Positions 20,371 to 30,031 are shown, counted from the first letter of the stretch. The stretch: 64,000 nt of DNA from Prochlorococcus marinus str. MIT 9515 (GCF_000015665.1 NC_008817.1:1488001-1552000), one strand, 5' to 3'. Numbers and translations: made by a program. Notes: generated by a model from the letters alone, not told the origin.

Positions 20371-20532
20371 TTAAAAAATCGAGTAAATAAATGGAGCAAC
20401 AACTGAACCTTGTGTGAAGACTATAAGCGCACCCATGAGGACAATCGTAATAATCAAAGGTGCCAACCAATACTTTTTGCGAACTTTCATAAAGTCCCAA
20501 ATGTCTATAACTAAATCAAAGAATGCTTTCAT
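20371..20532 (-). CDS. DUF5989 small membrane protein (SxtK-like)
   Basis: A 53-residue protein: a short amphipathic start (MKAFFDLVIDIWDFMKVRKK), a single membrane helix (YWLAPLIITIVLMGALIVF), and the conserved tail TQGSVVAPFIYSIF. This pattern matches DUF5989, a family found beside carbamoyltransferases; the small SxtK protein of saxitoxin clusters appears to be the counterpart. It starts three bases after the stop of the SxtJ-like gene and closes a tightly coupled three-gene unit. Its molecular function is not known; a membrane anchor or partner for the carbamoyltransferase is an inference. Confidence 0.8.
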   Translation of the reverse strand: MKAFFDLVIDIWDFMKVRKKYWLAPLIITIVLMGALIVFTQGSVVAPFIYSIF

Positions 20533-20535
20533 TGT

Positions 20536-20928
20536 TCAAAAAATACGTTTGAGGTCTGTTTGATGATCTTGCCTGTTTTCTCGGTAGGTCTTCTCTCCTT
20601 TTCGTCTAGTTCTTAATGAGTCATATCCGGTAATACGCATTATAAATGCAATCGGTAAAAGAATAACTATGAAAATAAGACCAAGGATAATTTTGCTATT
20701 AACCCATCCAAGGGCATGACCAAGTGCTATCCAAATTTTGTATGGATAATACAATAGTCGAGGTGAAGCCATACCTATTATAAATGCTGGAAAGCCAATC
20801 CAAACAGTCCATAACCTGAATCCATGGCCAGCAAGTACAGGAAGTAACCAACCAATCAATATGGGCAATCCAAAACCAATAAGAAATCCGAACTCTCGTA
20901 GTTGTTTTTTTGAAATTGTTTCTTTCAT
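20536..20928 (-). CDS. SxtJ-family membrane protein
   Basis: A 130-residue protein with three or four hydrophobic segments (FGFLIGFGLPILIGWLLPVL, WTVWIGFPAFIIGMAS, IILGLIFIVILLPIAFIM) and a basic C-terminal tail (GYDSLRTRRKGEKTYREN). It matches the SxtJ family named after the saxitoxin gene cluster. ATG 20928 is preferred over upstream codons because it gives a two-base gap after the carbamoyltransferase stop and the family's usual N-terminus. The family's biochemical role is unknown; it regularly accompanies carbamoyltransferases. Confidence 0.8.
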   Translation of the reverse strand: MKETISKKQLREFGFLIGFGLPILIGWLLPVLAGHGFRLWTVWIGFPAFIIGMASPRLLYYPYKIWIALGHALGWVNSKIILGLIFIVILLPIAFIMRITGYDSLRTRRKGEKTYRENRQDHQTDLKRIF

Positions 20929-20930
20929 GA

Positions 20931-22784
20931 TCAATCCAGTGCAAACTCCTGCATCCATTTTTCATCTTTCTCTACCTTAGGTTGCTCCCCCTTAAAAAGA
21001 ATTTGATTTTGAAGAACTAGAATATCCATCTCTGTCCTCATAAAACATCTATAAGCATCCTGTGGAGTACAGACAATTGGTTCACCTCTAACATTGAATG
21101 AAGTATTCACGATGGTGGGGCAACCAGTTTTTCGCTTGAAAGCATCAATTAATTTATAGTATCTTGGATTTGTGGTGCTACTTACAGTCTGAACTCTTGC
21201 TGAGTAATCCACATGGGTAATAGCGGGCAATGATGACCTACGGATATTGAGTTTCTCAATTCCAAAGAGTTTATCTTGCTCTTCTGTCATTTGAATACAG
21301 AGTTCCTTTTTTACTGGGGCAACCAATAGCATATATGGACTTTTGGTACTCATCTCGAACTGATTGCTGACATCTTCTTCGAGTACAGATGGAGCAAATG
21401 GCCTGAAACTCTCTCTAAACTTAATTTTCAGGTTCATCAGGCTCTGCATTTTTTGATTTCGTGGATCACCAAGGATCGACCTTCCTCCTAAGGAACGCGG
21501 GCCAAACTCCATAGGACCATTGAACCAACCAATTACATGACCCTTCTCTAATTCTTCTGCTAAAAGTTCAAATAAATCAACATCAACGTGAGTGTGGTAA
21601 GGAGCACTAATTCTATGAAGGTATTTTGTTATTTCTTCATTACTAAACTCGGGACCCAGGTAGGTACCCTTCATGGAGTCATTAGTATTAGTAATCCTTT
21701 CCTGTTGGTGATGTTGATGCCAACCAACCAAGGCTGCGCCCAGTGCAGAACCGGCATCCCCACTTGCAGGTTGAATCCAAATATTATCAAAGATCTTTTC
21801 TAGTAGCAATTTACCATTAGCAACACAATTAAGAGCAACTCCTCCAGCTAGACATATATTCTTGATGCCAGTTTCTTGCCTAAGCGATTTTGCTAACTTC
21901 AGGACAACCTCTTCCGTAACTGCCTGGATTGATGCCGCCAAGTCCATATGGAACTGGGTAAGTTCCGTTTCTGATTTTCGAGGTTGTTTACCAAATAGTT
22001 CGTGGAACTTCCGTCCTGTCATACGGAATCCTCGATGGTATTTAAAGTAACTTATATCCAGACGGAATGTACCGTCTTCTTTTATGTCAATCAAATGTTT
22101 CTTGATCTTATCGACATATTTAGGTTCGCCATAAGGAGCAAGACCCATTAGTTTATATTCACCAGAATTGACCTTAAATCCGCAATAATAAGTAAAGGAG
22201 GAATACAGCAAACCAAGGGAATGAGGAAAACTTATTTCCCAGAGTGGTTTAATGCTTTTACCTTTACCAATCCAAGCAGAGGTTGTTGCCCACTCGCCCA
22301 CTCCATCCATGCATAAGACTATAGACTCCTCAAAGGGGCTTGGATAGAAAGCAGCAGAAGCATGAGAAAGATGATGCTCTGAAAAAAGTAAATTTGGTAT
22401 AACATTAATCTCAGATTCAAAAGATGCTTGTACCTCTTTAAGATTCTTTTGAAGTTCAGTTTTTAAGAATAGCTTTTCCTTCAACCAAACTTGCATTGCT
22501 GCAATGAATGATCTGCCTCCTCTTGGCGCAGCGCCTAAATAAGTCTCGAGAAGACGTTCAAATGTAAGAAGAGGTTTCTCATAATATACTATCTCTTTGA
22601 TATCTGAAAGAGTGATTCCCTGAGATTTAAGGCAGTAGTAAATTGCATTCTTAGGAAAGCTAGAATCATGCTTTTTTCGAGAGAATCTTTCTTCTTGTGC
22701 AGCAGCAATTATCTCACCATCCTTTATTAGAGCAGCAGCACTATCATGGTAATAACAAGACAGACCAAGAATATAAGAACTCAT
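20931..22784 (-). CDS. NodU/CmcH/SxtI-type O-carbamoyltransferase
   Basis: Predicted to transfer a carbamoyl group from carbamoyl phosphate, through carbamoyl-adenylate, to a hydroxyl of a sugar or small molecule. The 617 residues include the Kae1-like N-terminal part (ILGLSCYYHDSAAALI, HHLSHASAAFYPSP, VLCMDGVGEW, LMGLAPYG, LAGGVALNCVANGK, GDAGSALGAAL) and the C-terminal part (GPMEFGPRSLGGRSILGDPR, ESFRPFAPSVL, NTSFNVRGEPIVCTP). It appears full length and intact. ATG 22784 is chosen; a TTG at 22793 would add three residues. G+C is raised over its surroundings (35 of 60 bases at 21721-21780), suggesting transfer. The acceptor is unknown. Confidence 0.92.
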   Translation of the reverse strand: MSSYILGLSCYYHDSAAALIKDGEIIAAAQEERFSRKKHDSSFPKNAIYYCLKSQGITLSDIKEIVYYEKPLLTFERLLETYLGAAPRGGRSFIAAMQVWLKEKLFLKTELQKNLKEVQASFESEINVIPNLLFSEHHLSHASAAFYPSPFEESIVLCMDGVGEWATTSAWIGKGKSIKPLWEISFPHSLGLLYSSFTYYCGFKVNSGEYKLMGLAPYGEPKYVDKIKKHLIDIKEDGTFRLDISYFKYHRGFRMTGRKFHELFGKQPRKSETELTQFHMDLAASIQAVTEEVVLKLAKSLRQETGIKNICLAGGVALNCVANGKLLLEKIFDNIWIQPASGDAGSALGAALVGWHQHHQQERITNTNDSMKGTYLGPEFSNEEITKYLHRISAPYHTHVDVDLFELLAEELEKGHVIGWFNGPMEFGPRSLGGRSILGDPRNQKMQSLMNLKIKFRESFRPFAPSVLEEDVSNQFEMSTKSPYMLLVAPVKKELCIQMTEEQDKLFGIEKLNIRRSSLPAITHVDYSARVQTVSSTTNPRYYKLIDAFKRKTGCPTIVNTSFNVRGEPIVCTPQDAYRCFMRTEMDILVLQNQILFKGEQPKVEKDEKWMQEFALD

Positions 22785-23078
22785 CGGATACAATCGAGAT
22801 ATTATATATTTCCTTAATACTCTACTTTTAAAAAAGAAAAATAGACAACTACTATTTAACCTACATTGATTTTAAATTAAATTTGACCTTCTATTTTAAA
22901 CAATATATTTATTATTGAAGTAATTTAACCTTAATATTCTCAACCATAACCTTATTTACAAACCAGTTGTTGAGGTAAAAGTGAACTTTTGAGGACTTAA
23001 ATTTCTTAAAAATACCTTCATATCATTAGATCATGAACTTCAACGAACTTATATAAACCACCTTAAACACAGAATATA
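22785..23078. other. Promoter side of the carbamoyltransferase unit
   Basis: A 294-base AT-rich stretch between the carbamoyltransferase start and tRNA-Ser. I see no ORF of note and no repeat of the tRNA-Ser 3' end that could be an attachment site. It probably carries the promoter of the three-gene unit. Confidence 0.4.
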
Positions 23079-23167
23079 CGGAGAGAGAGGGATTCGAACC
23101 CTCGACAAAAGTTACCTCCTGTAACTCCTTAGCAGGGAGCCGCTTTCAACCACTCAGCCACCTCTCC
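23079..23167 (-). tRNA. tRNA-Ser (anticodon GCT)
   Basis: A long-variable-arm (class II) tRNA. The acceptor stem starts GGAGAGG at 23167 and closes near 23080, the anticodon loop is CTGCTAA (GCT), and the T arm contains GGTTCGAATCC (reads GGGTTCGAATCCC on the minus strand). CCA is not encoded. Its 3' end faces the accessory region at 18.9-23.1 kb, a position often used by integrating elements. Confidence 0.97.
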
Positions 23168-23228
23168 AGTTCTTATACATTATCAATTTTTTAGCAAATT
23201 TTCAAAATTATTTATCTAATCGAAATGT

Positions 23229-24428
23229 CTAATCAACTTGGACTCTTGGTAATCTGTTTTTAAAAGAGCAAAGAATTTCCCAAGGAATACTATCGCATTT
23301 ATGTGCCCAATCAATCGGAGAAATTGTTTGTTCTCCATCAGATCCTAGTAATAGCATAGTACTACCTACTTTAATATCCTCAGAATCTGTAATATCTACC
23401 ATCATTTGATCCATTGTTATGGATCCTACCTGAGGATAAAGTTTTTTATTATGAATTAAACTTATTTTACCAGAGAGACTCCTGATAATTCCGTCAGCAT
23501 AACCAATACTTAAGACAGCTAACTTTGTTTTTCTATCACTAACAAATTTATTTCCATAACTTACTCCAACACCTTTCTCAATAGTTCGAACAAAAGTCAC
23601 TTTAGCCTTCAAAAATAAAGCAGGTTTAAGAAGCGACTTTTCAGTTGTATTTATTAATGGATCATAACCATACATGGCCAATCCAACGCGAACCATATCA
23701 AAATGAAAGTTTTTACCAAGAATCATGCCAGCAGAATTTGCGAGATGAATCTTGATATTTTTTGTATTATCAATACTGACAAGTTTCAACAATTCTTGAA
23801 ATTTTTCTCTTTGTAATTGGGTTCTACTTTTGGGATTCAATGCATTCTTTTCATCTGCGCATGCAAGATGACTATATATGCCCTTAACATCTATATTTTT
23901 AAGAGATTTTATATTATTAAATTGTTGTACGAATTCATCACATTCAAATCCCAATCTTGACATCCCAGTATCAATTTTTAGATGTAACGAAAATTTCATA
24001 TTATTGATCTTGCCTATTTCATTACAAATTAAACATTCCCTAATCGAACTAACAGTTGGCATCAAATCATTTCTAAAACATATTAATAAATCTTTTTTTG
24101 CATAAAGATTCCCAAGAACAAGAATTGGGACATTTATGCTTGAAGAGCGAAGTTTTATTCCCTCCTTTAAGGTTGCTACTCCTAATTGAGAAGCACCACC
24201 TCTAATCGCATTTTCAGATACAACTTTGGCATCATGTCCATATCCATCAGCCTTCACAACTGCCATGAATTCACAATTATTTTTTAATTTTGATCTTAAC
24301 TTCCTAACGTTAGCCTCTATTGCTTTTCTGCTTACTTCTATCCATGCTCTTTGAGTTGGATCAATTTCTCCTTGAAAATTTAAATTAGTATCCACATTAT
24401 TTTTTCGATTATTAAAGGAAATCTGCAT
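23229..24428 (-). CDS. alr: Alanine racemase
   Basis: A PLP enzyme interconverting L- and D-alanine for peptidoglycan stems. The 399 residues show the PLP-binding Lys59 in AVVKADGYGHDA, the conserved HLKIDTGMSRLGF strand, MVRVGLAMYGYDP, the catalytic Tyr in GVSYGNKF, and the C-terminal LAVLSIGYADGI and GSITMDQMMVD. An N-terminal extension of about 25 residues precedes the conserved region. It is divergent from the HNH nuclease gene with a spacer of about 70 bases. Confidence 0.96.
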   Translation of the reverse strand: MQISFNNRKNNVDTNLNFQGEIDPTQRAWIEVSRKAIEANVRKLRSKLKNNCEFMAVVKADGYGHDAKVVSENAIRGGASQLGVATLKEGIKLRSSSINVPILVLGNLYAKKDLLICFRNDLMPTVSSIRECLICNEIGKINNMKFSLHLKIDTGMSRLGFECDEFVQQFNNIKSLKNIDVKGIYSHLACADEKNALNPKSRTQLQREKFQELLKLVSIDNTKNIKIHLANSAGMILGKNFHFDMVRVGLAMYGYDPLINTTEKSLLKPALFLKAKVTFVRTIEKGVGVSYGNKFVSDRKTKLAVLSIGYADGIIRSLSGKISLIHNKKLYPQVGSITMDQMMVDITDSEDIKVGSTMLLLGSDGEQTISPIDWAHKCDSIPWEILCSFKNRLPRVQVD

Positions 24429-24497
24429 TAATGTTTGCGTAGTTATATGCGCTTAATTAAATATACCGCTAGCATGACATGTAAAATGATTTTTGGC

Positions 24498-25010
24498 ATG
24501 AGCCAGACACTTGTTTTAAATGCTTCTTATGAACCTTTAAATATAACTTCTTGGCGAAGAGCTATCATTTTAATGATTAAAGGTAAAGCAGAAAGTTTAG
24601 AAGAGGATCAATCATACTTAATACATTCTGGTCAAAAACTGCCTACTGTTATAAGGCTTCGTTATTACGTCAAAGTTCCTTTTAGAGAAGTTGCCCTTAC
24701 AAGAAAAAATATACTTCTTAGAGACAATAATTCTTGCCAATATTGCAACCATAGAGGAAGTGATTTATCGATAGATCATGTTTTGCCAAGGAGCAGGGGT
24801 GGTACCGATAATTGGGAAAATGTAACAACAGCCTGTCTAAGATGTAATGTTCAAAAAGGTAGTAGAACTCCTGAAGAAGCAAATATGCCTTTAAAAAGAA
24901 AGCCATATCGCCCATTAAGCAATCTGAATTTTGAAGCGACGAGACAAATAGACTCTGGGAAACACAAAGAGTGGAGTAAATATGTGATCGGTTTAGCTGC
25001 TAAAAACTAA
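24498..25010 (+). CDS. HNH endonuclease family protein
   Basis: A 170-residue protein common in cyanobacteria. A conserved N-terminal part (SQTLVLNASYEPLNITSWRR) precedes an HNH nuclease fold with zinc-ribbon cysteines (CQYCNH and CLRCN) and the core IDHVLPRSRGGTDNWENV. ATG 24498 is chosen because the family's conserved region begins MSQTLVLNASYEPLN; an in-frame TTG at 24435 would add 21 poorly conserved residues. The biological substrate is unknown; a house-keeping DNA role is inferred from its wide conservation. It converges on prfA with a six-base gap. Confidence 0.88.
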   Translation: MSQTLVLNASYEPLNITSWRRAIILMIKGKAESLEEDQSYLIHSGQKLPTVIRLRYYVKVPFREVALTRKNILLRDNNSCQYCNHRGSDLSIDHVLPRSRGGTDNWENVTTACLRCNVQKGSRTPEEANMPLKRKPYRPLSNLNFEATRQIDSGKHKEWSKYVIGLAAKN

Positions 25011-25016
25011 AAAAAT

Positions 25017-26111
25017 TTAATTCTCATTCTCATTAAAATCCTCCATTATCCTCTTTTGTTCTTGAGCTATACAAGCATCTATAACTTCATCTAATTGTCC
25101 TGCCAGAATTGGCTCTAATGCAAAATTAGAGCCTAATCTATGATCAGTGGTTCTATTATCCTTAAAATTATAAGTTCTAATTTTTTCGCTTCTATCTCCA
25201 GTTCCAACTTGCATTAACCTTTGTGACCTTTCCTTATCATTAGCTTCTTTTAATTGAATTTCGTATAATTTGGCTCTTAAAATTTCCATGGCTCTCTCAC
25301 GGTTCTGTAGCTGCGATCTTTCTTGAGTACAAAACACTCTTATACCTGTCGGCTTATGAATAAGGTCAATAGCAGTTTCTACCTTGTTAACATTTTGGCC
25401 TCCGGCACCACCTGACCTCGCTGTACCAATTTCTAAATCACTTGGATCAATCTTAACTTCAACTGGATCAGCCTCAGGCATAACGGCAACTGTAGCTGTA
25501 GAAGTATGAACTCTTCCTTGAGATTCCGTCGCTGGAACTCTTTGAACTCTATGTACACCTGCCTCAAATTTTAATTGACTATAAACAGAATCTCCTTTTA
25601 TAGAAATAACTAATTCTTTAAATCCTCCCATATCAGATTCTGAGGCACTAATAGGTTTTACTGACCACCCGATTTTTTGTCCATATCGTTCATACATTCT
25701 TGCTAAATCACCAGCCCAAATACAAGCTTCATTCCCTCCAGCGCCAGCTCTTATCTCAAGCATTACACTTCTTTCATCTCGAGGATCTTTTGGAAGTAAA
25801 GCTATTGTTACTTTTTGGATAAGTGAATTCTTTAGAACTTCTAGATTACATAATTCTTCATTAATCAACAATTCCATATCCTTATCATTCCTATTATCTT
25901 TGAGCAGTTGTCTGGAATCGTCAATTTCTTTATCAGTATCAAGCAATTGATTAAAATCAAGAACCAAAGGTTCTAGTTTGGCTCTTTCTTTTGCTATTAA
26001 TTCTAATTTTTTTGGATTATTTGCAATATCGGGATCTGCCAACTGCATTTCTAAATTCACAAAACTTTTTGAAGCAGTTTTTAACCTTGCAATTAATGTT
26101 GTGTATTCCAA
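25017..26111 (-). CDS. prfA: Peptide chain release factor 1
   Basis: Recognises UAA and UAG in the ribosomal A site and triggers peptide release. The 364 residues include the catalytic GGQ loop ([15 protein letters not shown]) and the downstream [19 protein letters not shown] segment. It is the last gene of the long minus-strand ribosomal block and follows rpmE by 34 bases, an order common in cyanobacteria. Confidence 0.97.
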   Translation of the reverse strand: MEYTTLIARLKTASKSFVNLEMQLADPDIANNPKKLELIAKERAKLEPLVLDFNQLLDTDKEIDDSRQLLKDNRNDKDMELLINEELCNLEVLKNSLIQKVTIALLPKDPRDERSVMLEIRAGAGGNEACIWAGDLARMYERYGQKIGWSVKPISASESDMGGFKELVISIKGDSVYSQLKFEAGVHRVQRVPATESQGRVHTSTATVAVMPEADPVEVKIDPSDLEIGTARSGGAGGQNVNKVETAIDLIHKPTGIRVFCTQERSQLQNRERAMEILRAKLYEIQLKEANDKERSQRLMQVGTGDRSEKIRTYNFKDNRTTDHRLGSNFALEPILAGQLDEVIDACIAQEQKRIMEDFNENEN

Positions 26112-26145
26112 TTGAAGTTTTGCTTAAATTTAGATTTGTAAATTT

Positions 26146-26406
26146 CTATTTATCTGATTCCTTAGCTTCTTTTGTTTCTTGCGAAGTAGCGGAATCAGCT
26201 GAACCCATTCCATATTTTTTCATAAATCTATCAACTCTACCTTCAGTATCAAGAATCTTTTGAGTTCCAGTAAAGAAAGGATGATTACCACTCCAAACAT
26301 CAACATGCAATTCAGGCTTAGTTGAGCCGGTTGTCATTACTACTTCTCCATTACAAATAACCTTTGCATCTGGGTACCATTTAGGATGAATTTCTGATTT
26401 AGGCAT
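26146..26406 (-). CDS. rpmE: Ribosomal protein L31 (zinc-free type)
   Basis: A protein of the large ribosomal subunit at the central protuberance bridge. Its 86 residues include the family core (HPKWYPDAKVICNGEVV, STKPELHVDVWSGNHPFFTG). The zinc-binding CxxC pair at VDVCSxCHP is replaced by WSGN, leaving one cysteine, so it is probably a C-minus form that does not bind zinc. The C-terminus has an acidic tail. It follows rpsI by 12 bases. Confidence 0.95.
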   Translation of the reverse strand: MPKSEIHPKWYPDAKVICNGEVVMTTGSTKPELHVDVWSGNHPFFTGTQKILDTEGRVDRFMKKYGMGSADSATSQETKEAKESDK

Positions 26407-26418
26407 AATAAAATCTTT

Positions 26419-26829
26419 TTAACGTTTGGAGAATTGAGGAGCTTTTCTAGCTTTTTTAAGACCATATTTTCTTCTCTCTTTTGCTCTTGGGTCTCTACTA
26501 AGATGTCCTTCGGTTTTTAAAGGCTTCCTGTTGTCTGGAGACAAGTCACAGAGAGCTCTAGCTGCTCCTTGCTTGATTGCATCTGCCTGTCCTGTTAAAC
26601 CACCACCAAAAACATTTACGAATATATCATAAGAGTTTTCAAGGCCTAAAGTTTGCAAAGGTGCTTTAACCGAATTTAAATGTGAAGGATTAAAGTTTAA
26701 ATAGTCATCACCAGAACGACCATTTATTTTAATTTGTCCATTTCCAGGAATTAAACGAACTCTAGCTACTGAAGTTTTTCTTCTGCCAGTACCCCAATAA
26801 ACCGCTTTGTTTTTTATTTGACTATTCAT
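26419..26829 (-). CDS. rpsI: Ribosomal protein S9
   Basis: A small-subunit protein whose C-terminal tail reaches the P-site tRNA. The 136 residues carry the hallmark [16 protein letters not shown] near the start, [10 protein letters not shown], and the basic end [12 protein letters not shown] with the final Ser-Lys-Arg. It lies nine bases after rplM, and the rplM-rpsI pair is nearly universal in bacteria. Confidence 0.98.
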   Translation of the reverse strand: MNSQIKNKAVYWGTGRRKTSVARVRLIPGNGQIKINGRSGDDYLNFNPSHLNSVKAPLQTLGLENSYDIFVNVFGGGLTGQADAIKQGAARALCDLSPDNRKPLKTEGHLSRDPRAKERRKYGLKKARKAPQFSKR

Positions 26830-26838
26830 TGTTAGAAA

Positions 26839-27270
26839 TTAACTATTTAATGATACAGGATTTTGTGCAGCATGAGGATGTTCTGAACCTTTATAAACTT
26901 TTAATTTCTTGAATTGCTGCCTACCCAATGAATTATGAGGCAGCATTCCTTTGACCGCTTGCTCGATTATTCTCTCAGGAATTCTTTCTTGAAGTGATTC
27001 AAATTTTTCAACTTTCATTCCCCCAGGTCGGCCGGAATGTCTTCTATATAATTTCTGTGATGTTTTTTTACCTGTAACTTCTACTTTTTCAGCGTTTACA
27101 ACAATAACAAAATCTCCTGTATCTAGATGAGGTGTAAATGTCGGTTTATTTTTTCCTCTCAGTACAGAAGCTATTTCTGTAGCAAGTCTGCCAAGTGTCT
27201 TATCTTTAGCGTCCACTAAAAACCAATTTCTTTCAATAGTTTCTATAGAGGGAGTAATTGTTTTATTCAT
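26839..27270 (-). CDS. rplM: Ribosomal protein L13
   Basis: An early-assembling large-subunit protein. The 143 residues contain [32 protein letters not shown] and [20 protein letters not shown], all family signatures. It lies 118 bases after truA, so an extra promoter for rplM-rpsI-rpmE-prfA may sit in that gap. Confidence 0.98.
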
Positions 27271-27388
27271 TTATAAAATTTATCAGAATAAATTTAAATC
27301 AGTCTTAAATTCTACATTATTGAAGTAGTATTCAACAATATTTTAAGATTATCTAAACATATAATTTTGAGAACAAAAACTATAGAAG

Positions 27389-28195
27389 TTAGGAATACCC
27401 TCTTATTACAAATTTCGGGAAAAGATCATTTTTATCAATCCTTTTAAAAATAGTTTCTTGATATACCGAATTAACAAAACATAAGCCGTTCGCTGGGGCT
27501 GATTCATGAACATCCTGTTTCTTTTTACCAACCCATCTATCTTTAAAAATTTCTGGTGATATCTTCTTTTCTCCTACTAAAACAAGTTGACCAACTATTG
27601 AACGGACCATCCCATAAAGAAAACCAGTAGCCTTTATATCTATTAATATCAAATCCTCCGTCCTCTCAATTTCTATTGATTTTATTGTTGTTACAGACGT
27701 TGATCTAGTACTACCACTCTTTTGAAATGCATAAAAATCGTGCTCTCCAATCATTCCATTTAAAGCTTTTGACATTAAAAACTCATCTAGAGATTTTTGG
27801 TATCTGTGCCATGACCATTTATTTAAAAATAAATTTGGAATCTTACTATTATTAATAACATATCGATAATGTCTATAAACCGCAGAATAACAGGCATGCC
27901 AATTCTTTTTAACCTCTACTGATTCTAAGATTCTAATTGTCGAAGGCAATCTACTATTTAATACATTTGCATATCGATCGCTTGGTATTACAAAATCAAT
28001 ATCAAAATGGACTACTTGGCCAGATGCATGAACCCCAGAATCCGTTCTACCTGCAGCGAATGTTTTAATCATTTGATTAGACACTTTGAAAAGTGCATCT
28101 TCTATCATTTCTTGAACACTTATTGCATTTTTCTGTCTTTGCCAACCAGAAAAATAAGACCCATCATATTGGACTAGCAATGCTACTCTTTTCAA
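27389..28195 (-). CDS. truA: tRNA pseudouridine synthase A
   Basis: Makes pseudouridine at positions 38-40 of the tRNA anticodon stem. The catalytic Asp lies in AGRTDSGVHASGQVVHF; the start VALLVQYDGSYFSGWQRQ is also typical. The length of 268 is normal. It follows rplQ by 45 bases, the usual cyanobacterial order at the end of the alpha operon. Confidence 0.96.
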   Translation of the reverse strand: MKRVALLVQYDGSYFSGWQRQKNAISVQEMIEDALFKVSNQMIKTFAAGRTDSGVHASGQVVHFDIDFVIPSDRYANVLNSRLPSTIRILESVEVKKNWHACYSAVYRHYRYVINNSKIPNLFLNKWSWHRYQKSLDEFLMSKALNGMIGEHDFYAFQKSGSTRSTSVTTIKSIEIERTEDLILIDIKATGFLYGMVRSIVGQLVLVGEKKISPEIFKDRWVGKKKQDVHESAPANGLCFVNSVYQETIFKRIDKNDLFPKFVIRGYS

Positions 28196-28240
28196 AAGTT
28201 ATAATTTATCTTTATTAATTAAATATTGATCTTTTTATCT

Positions 28241-28591
28241 TTAAACAAGTTCAATAATAGCCATTTGAGCGTTATCACCTTTTCTTGCAACAGTTCGAAC
28301 TATTCGAGTATAACCTCCATTTCTATCCCCATACCTTTCTTGAGCTTTTTCAAATAATGAATGCACTAGCTTTTTATCATAAATATATCCAATAGCTCTT
28401 CTTCTAGCAGCTAAAGTCCCCTCTTTTGCTAAGGAAATCATTCTTTCGGTTTCATTTCTTAAAGCTTTAGCTCTAGCTTTTGTAGTGGTTACTCTACCCT
28501 CTCTAATGAGTTGTGTAGTTAAGCCTCTAAGAAGTGCTTTTCTTTGATCAGCTGGTTTGCTTAAAAGAGGAATTCTAAGTTGATGTCTCAT
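28241..28591 (-). CDS. rplQ: Ribosomal protein L17
   Basis: A large-subunit protein near the exit tunnel. The 116 residues read [20 protein letters not shown], then [14 protein letters not shown] at the end. It lies 14 bases after rpoA, the standard alpha-operon arrangement. Confidence 0.98.
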   Translation of the reverse strand: MRHQLRIPLLSKPADQRKALLRGLTTQLIREGRVTTTKARAKALRNETERMISLAKEGTLAARRRAIGYIYDKKLVHSLFEKAQERYGDRNGGYTRIVRTVARKGDNAQMAIIELV

Positions 28592-28605
28592 AATCTCAAA
28601 GTTTG

Positions 28606-29544
28606 TTAAACAGATGTCCTGCTTTGTGGAATTGAAATACCTATGCGCTCAAGAGCTTCAATAACCTCATCTGCAGATTTGGAGCCAAAGTTCTTAATTT
28701 CTAAAAGATCTTCATAACTAAATCCCATTAAATCTGAAACAGAATTAACTTGAGCTCTTTTTAGACAATTATACGCTCTAACAGACAAGTTTAATTCTTC
28801 TAATGGAATTTGAGCTTCTGGAGATGGTTCTGGCTCTTCAGGTATTTCTTCAACCATTGTAACAGTCGCAAGTGGCTGAAAAAGTTCAATTAACTGATTT
28901 GCAGCTTCTGCAATTGCATCATCGGGGCTAGTTGATCCATCTGTTACAACTTCCATTGTTAATCTCTCTCTACCTGTTCCACCCTCTGCTACCGCAGTTT
29001 CATCTATAGAGAAATTTACTCTCTTAACAGGCATAAATACAGCATCAATTTGAAGCAAGTCAACAGATGTAGTTTCTTGGTTTCTGCGATCTACAGGTCT
29101 ATAACCTACACCTCTTTCCACATGAATTTCAAGCTCTAGATTATGTCCCTCTTGAATAGTCGCAATAGGCTTATCTCCATCAACAATTTCAACCTGTGAA
29201 GAAAATTGTATATCGTTTGCCTTTACTTCCATGGGACCGCTAACAACTAATCTCCCAATTTCAAGCTCTGGGTTCGAACTATTAATAGAAAGTTGCTTAC
29301 AATTTAAAAGAATATCTAGAACGTCTTCTCTAACCCCTGGGATAGTGGCGTATTCATGATTGATTCCTGCAATCCTTACCGCAGTAACAGCACTTCCTTC
29401 AAGTCCTCCCATAAGCACTCTTCTTAAAGAGTTCCCGAGGGTAGTAGCTTGCCCTCTCTCTAAGGGGCCAATAAGAAATGTTCCTGTTTGGGAGCGATCA
29501 TTTGCTGTTTGATGATCGATTCTGTCAATCTGGTATTGCAACAC
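28606..29544 (-). CDS. rpoA: RNA polymerase alpha subunit
   Basis: The alpha dimer nucleates RNA polymerase assembly. The N-terminal domain (residues 1 to about 230) has [20 protein letters not shown]; an acidic proline-rich linker ([15 protein letters not shown]) leads to the C-terminal domain with [20 protein letters not shown] and the DNA/activator-contact helix. The length of 312 is typical for cyanobacteria. It lies between rpsK and rplQ in the alpha operon. Confidence 0.98.
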
Positions 29545-29592
29545 GGAAAATAAGGTTGAAAGTTTATGGGTGGGGGGTGGGATGGTTAAGTT

Positions 29593-29985
29593 CTAAACGC
29601 GTCTACGTTTAGGTCTTCTACATCCATTATGAGGTAATGGAGTTACATCTCTTATTAGAGTTATTTCTAAACCGGCCACTTGTAAAGCTCTTATGGCGGT
29701 TTCCCTACCTGAGCCAGGGCCTCTAACTAATACTTCTATTTGTCTCATCCCTTGATCCAGAGCTCTTTTAGCTGCTGCCTCAGCAGCTGTTTGAGCAGCG
29801 AATGGGGTACCTTTTCTGGCGCCTTTAAATCCACTTGCTCCTGCAGAAGACCAAGAAATTACATGACCTGAAGTATCACTAATAGATACGATAGTGTTAT
29901 TAAAGGTACTTTGAATATGTACTACACCATTTGGTACATTTTTCTTTGATTTCTTTGACCCTGTTTTTTTTACTGGAGCTGCCAT
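29593..29985 (-). CDS. rpsK: Ribosomal protein S11
   Basis: A small-subunit platform protein. The 130 residues contain [36 protein letters not shown] and the ending [15 protein letters not shown]. It is co-directional with rpsM and rpoA with short gaps of 46 and 48 bases. Confidence 0.98.
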   Translation of the reverse strand: MAAPVKKTGSKKSKKNVPNGVVHIQSTFNNTIVSISDTSGHVISWSSAGASGFKGARKGTPFAAQTAAEAAAKRALDQGMRQIEVLVRGPGSGRETAIRALQVAGLEITLIRDVTPLPHNGCRRPKRRRV

Positions 29986-30031
29986 AACAATTTCATAAAT
30001 AAGTTAAGTTTCTTTTATTGATAATTAAATA

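Noticed and set aside
20699-20965. 88-codon frame overlapping the SxtJ-like gene
   Set aside because: It lies in another frame of a clearly recognised membrane protein and has no protein-like pattern.
20371-22784. Saxitoxin biosynthesis
   Set aside because: Only the carbamoyltransferase/SxtJ/small-protein part is shared; none of the polyketide, amidinotransferase or oxygenase genes are present, so toxin production is not supported.
18945-23078. Integrase or attachment-site repeats for an island
   Set aside because: No recombinase gene and no copy of the tRNA-Ser 3' end were found in the block, so I do not call an integrated element.
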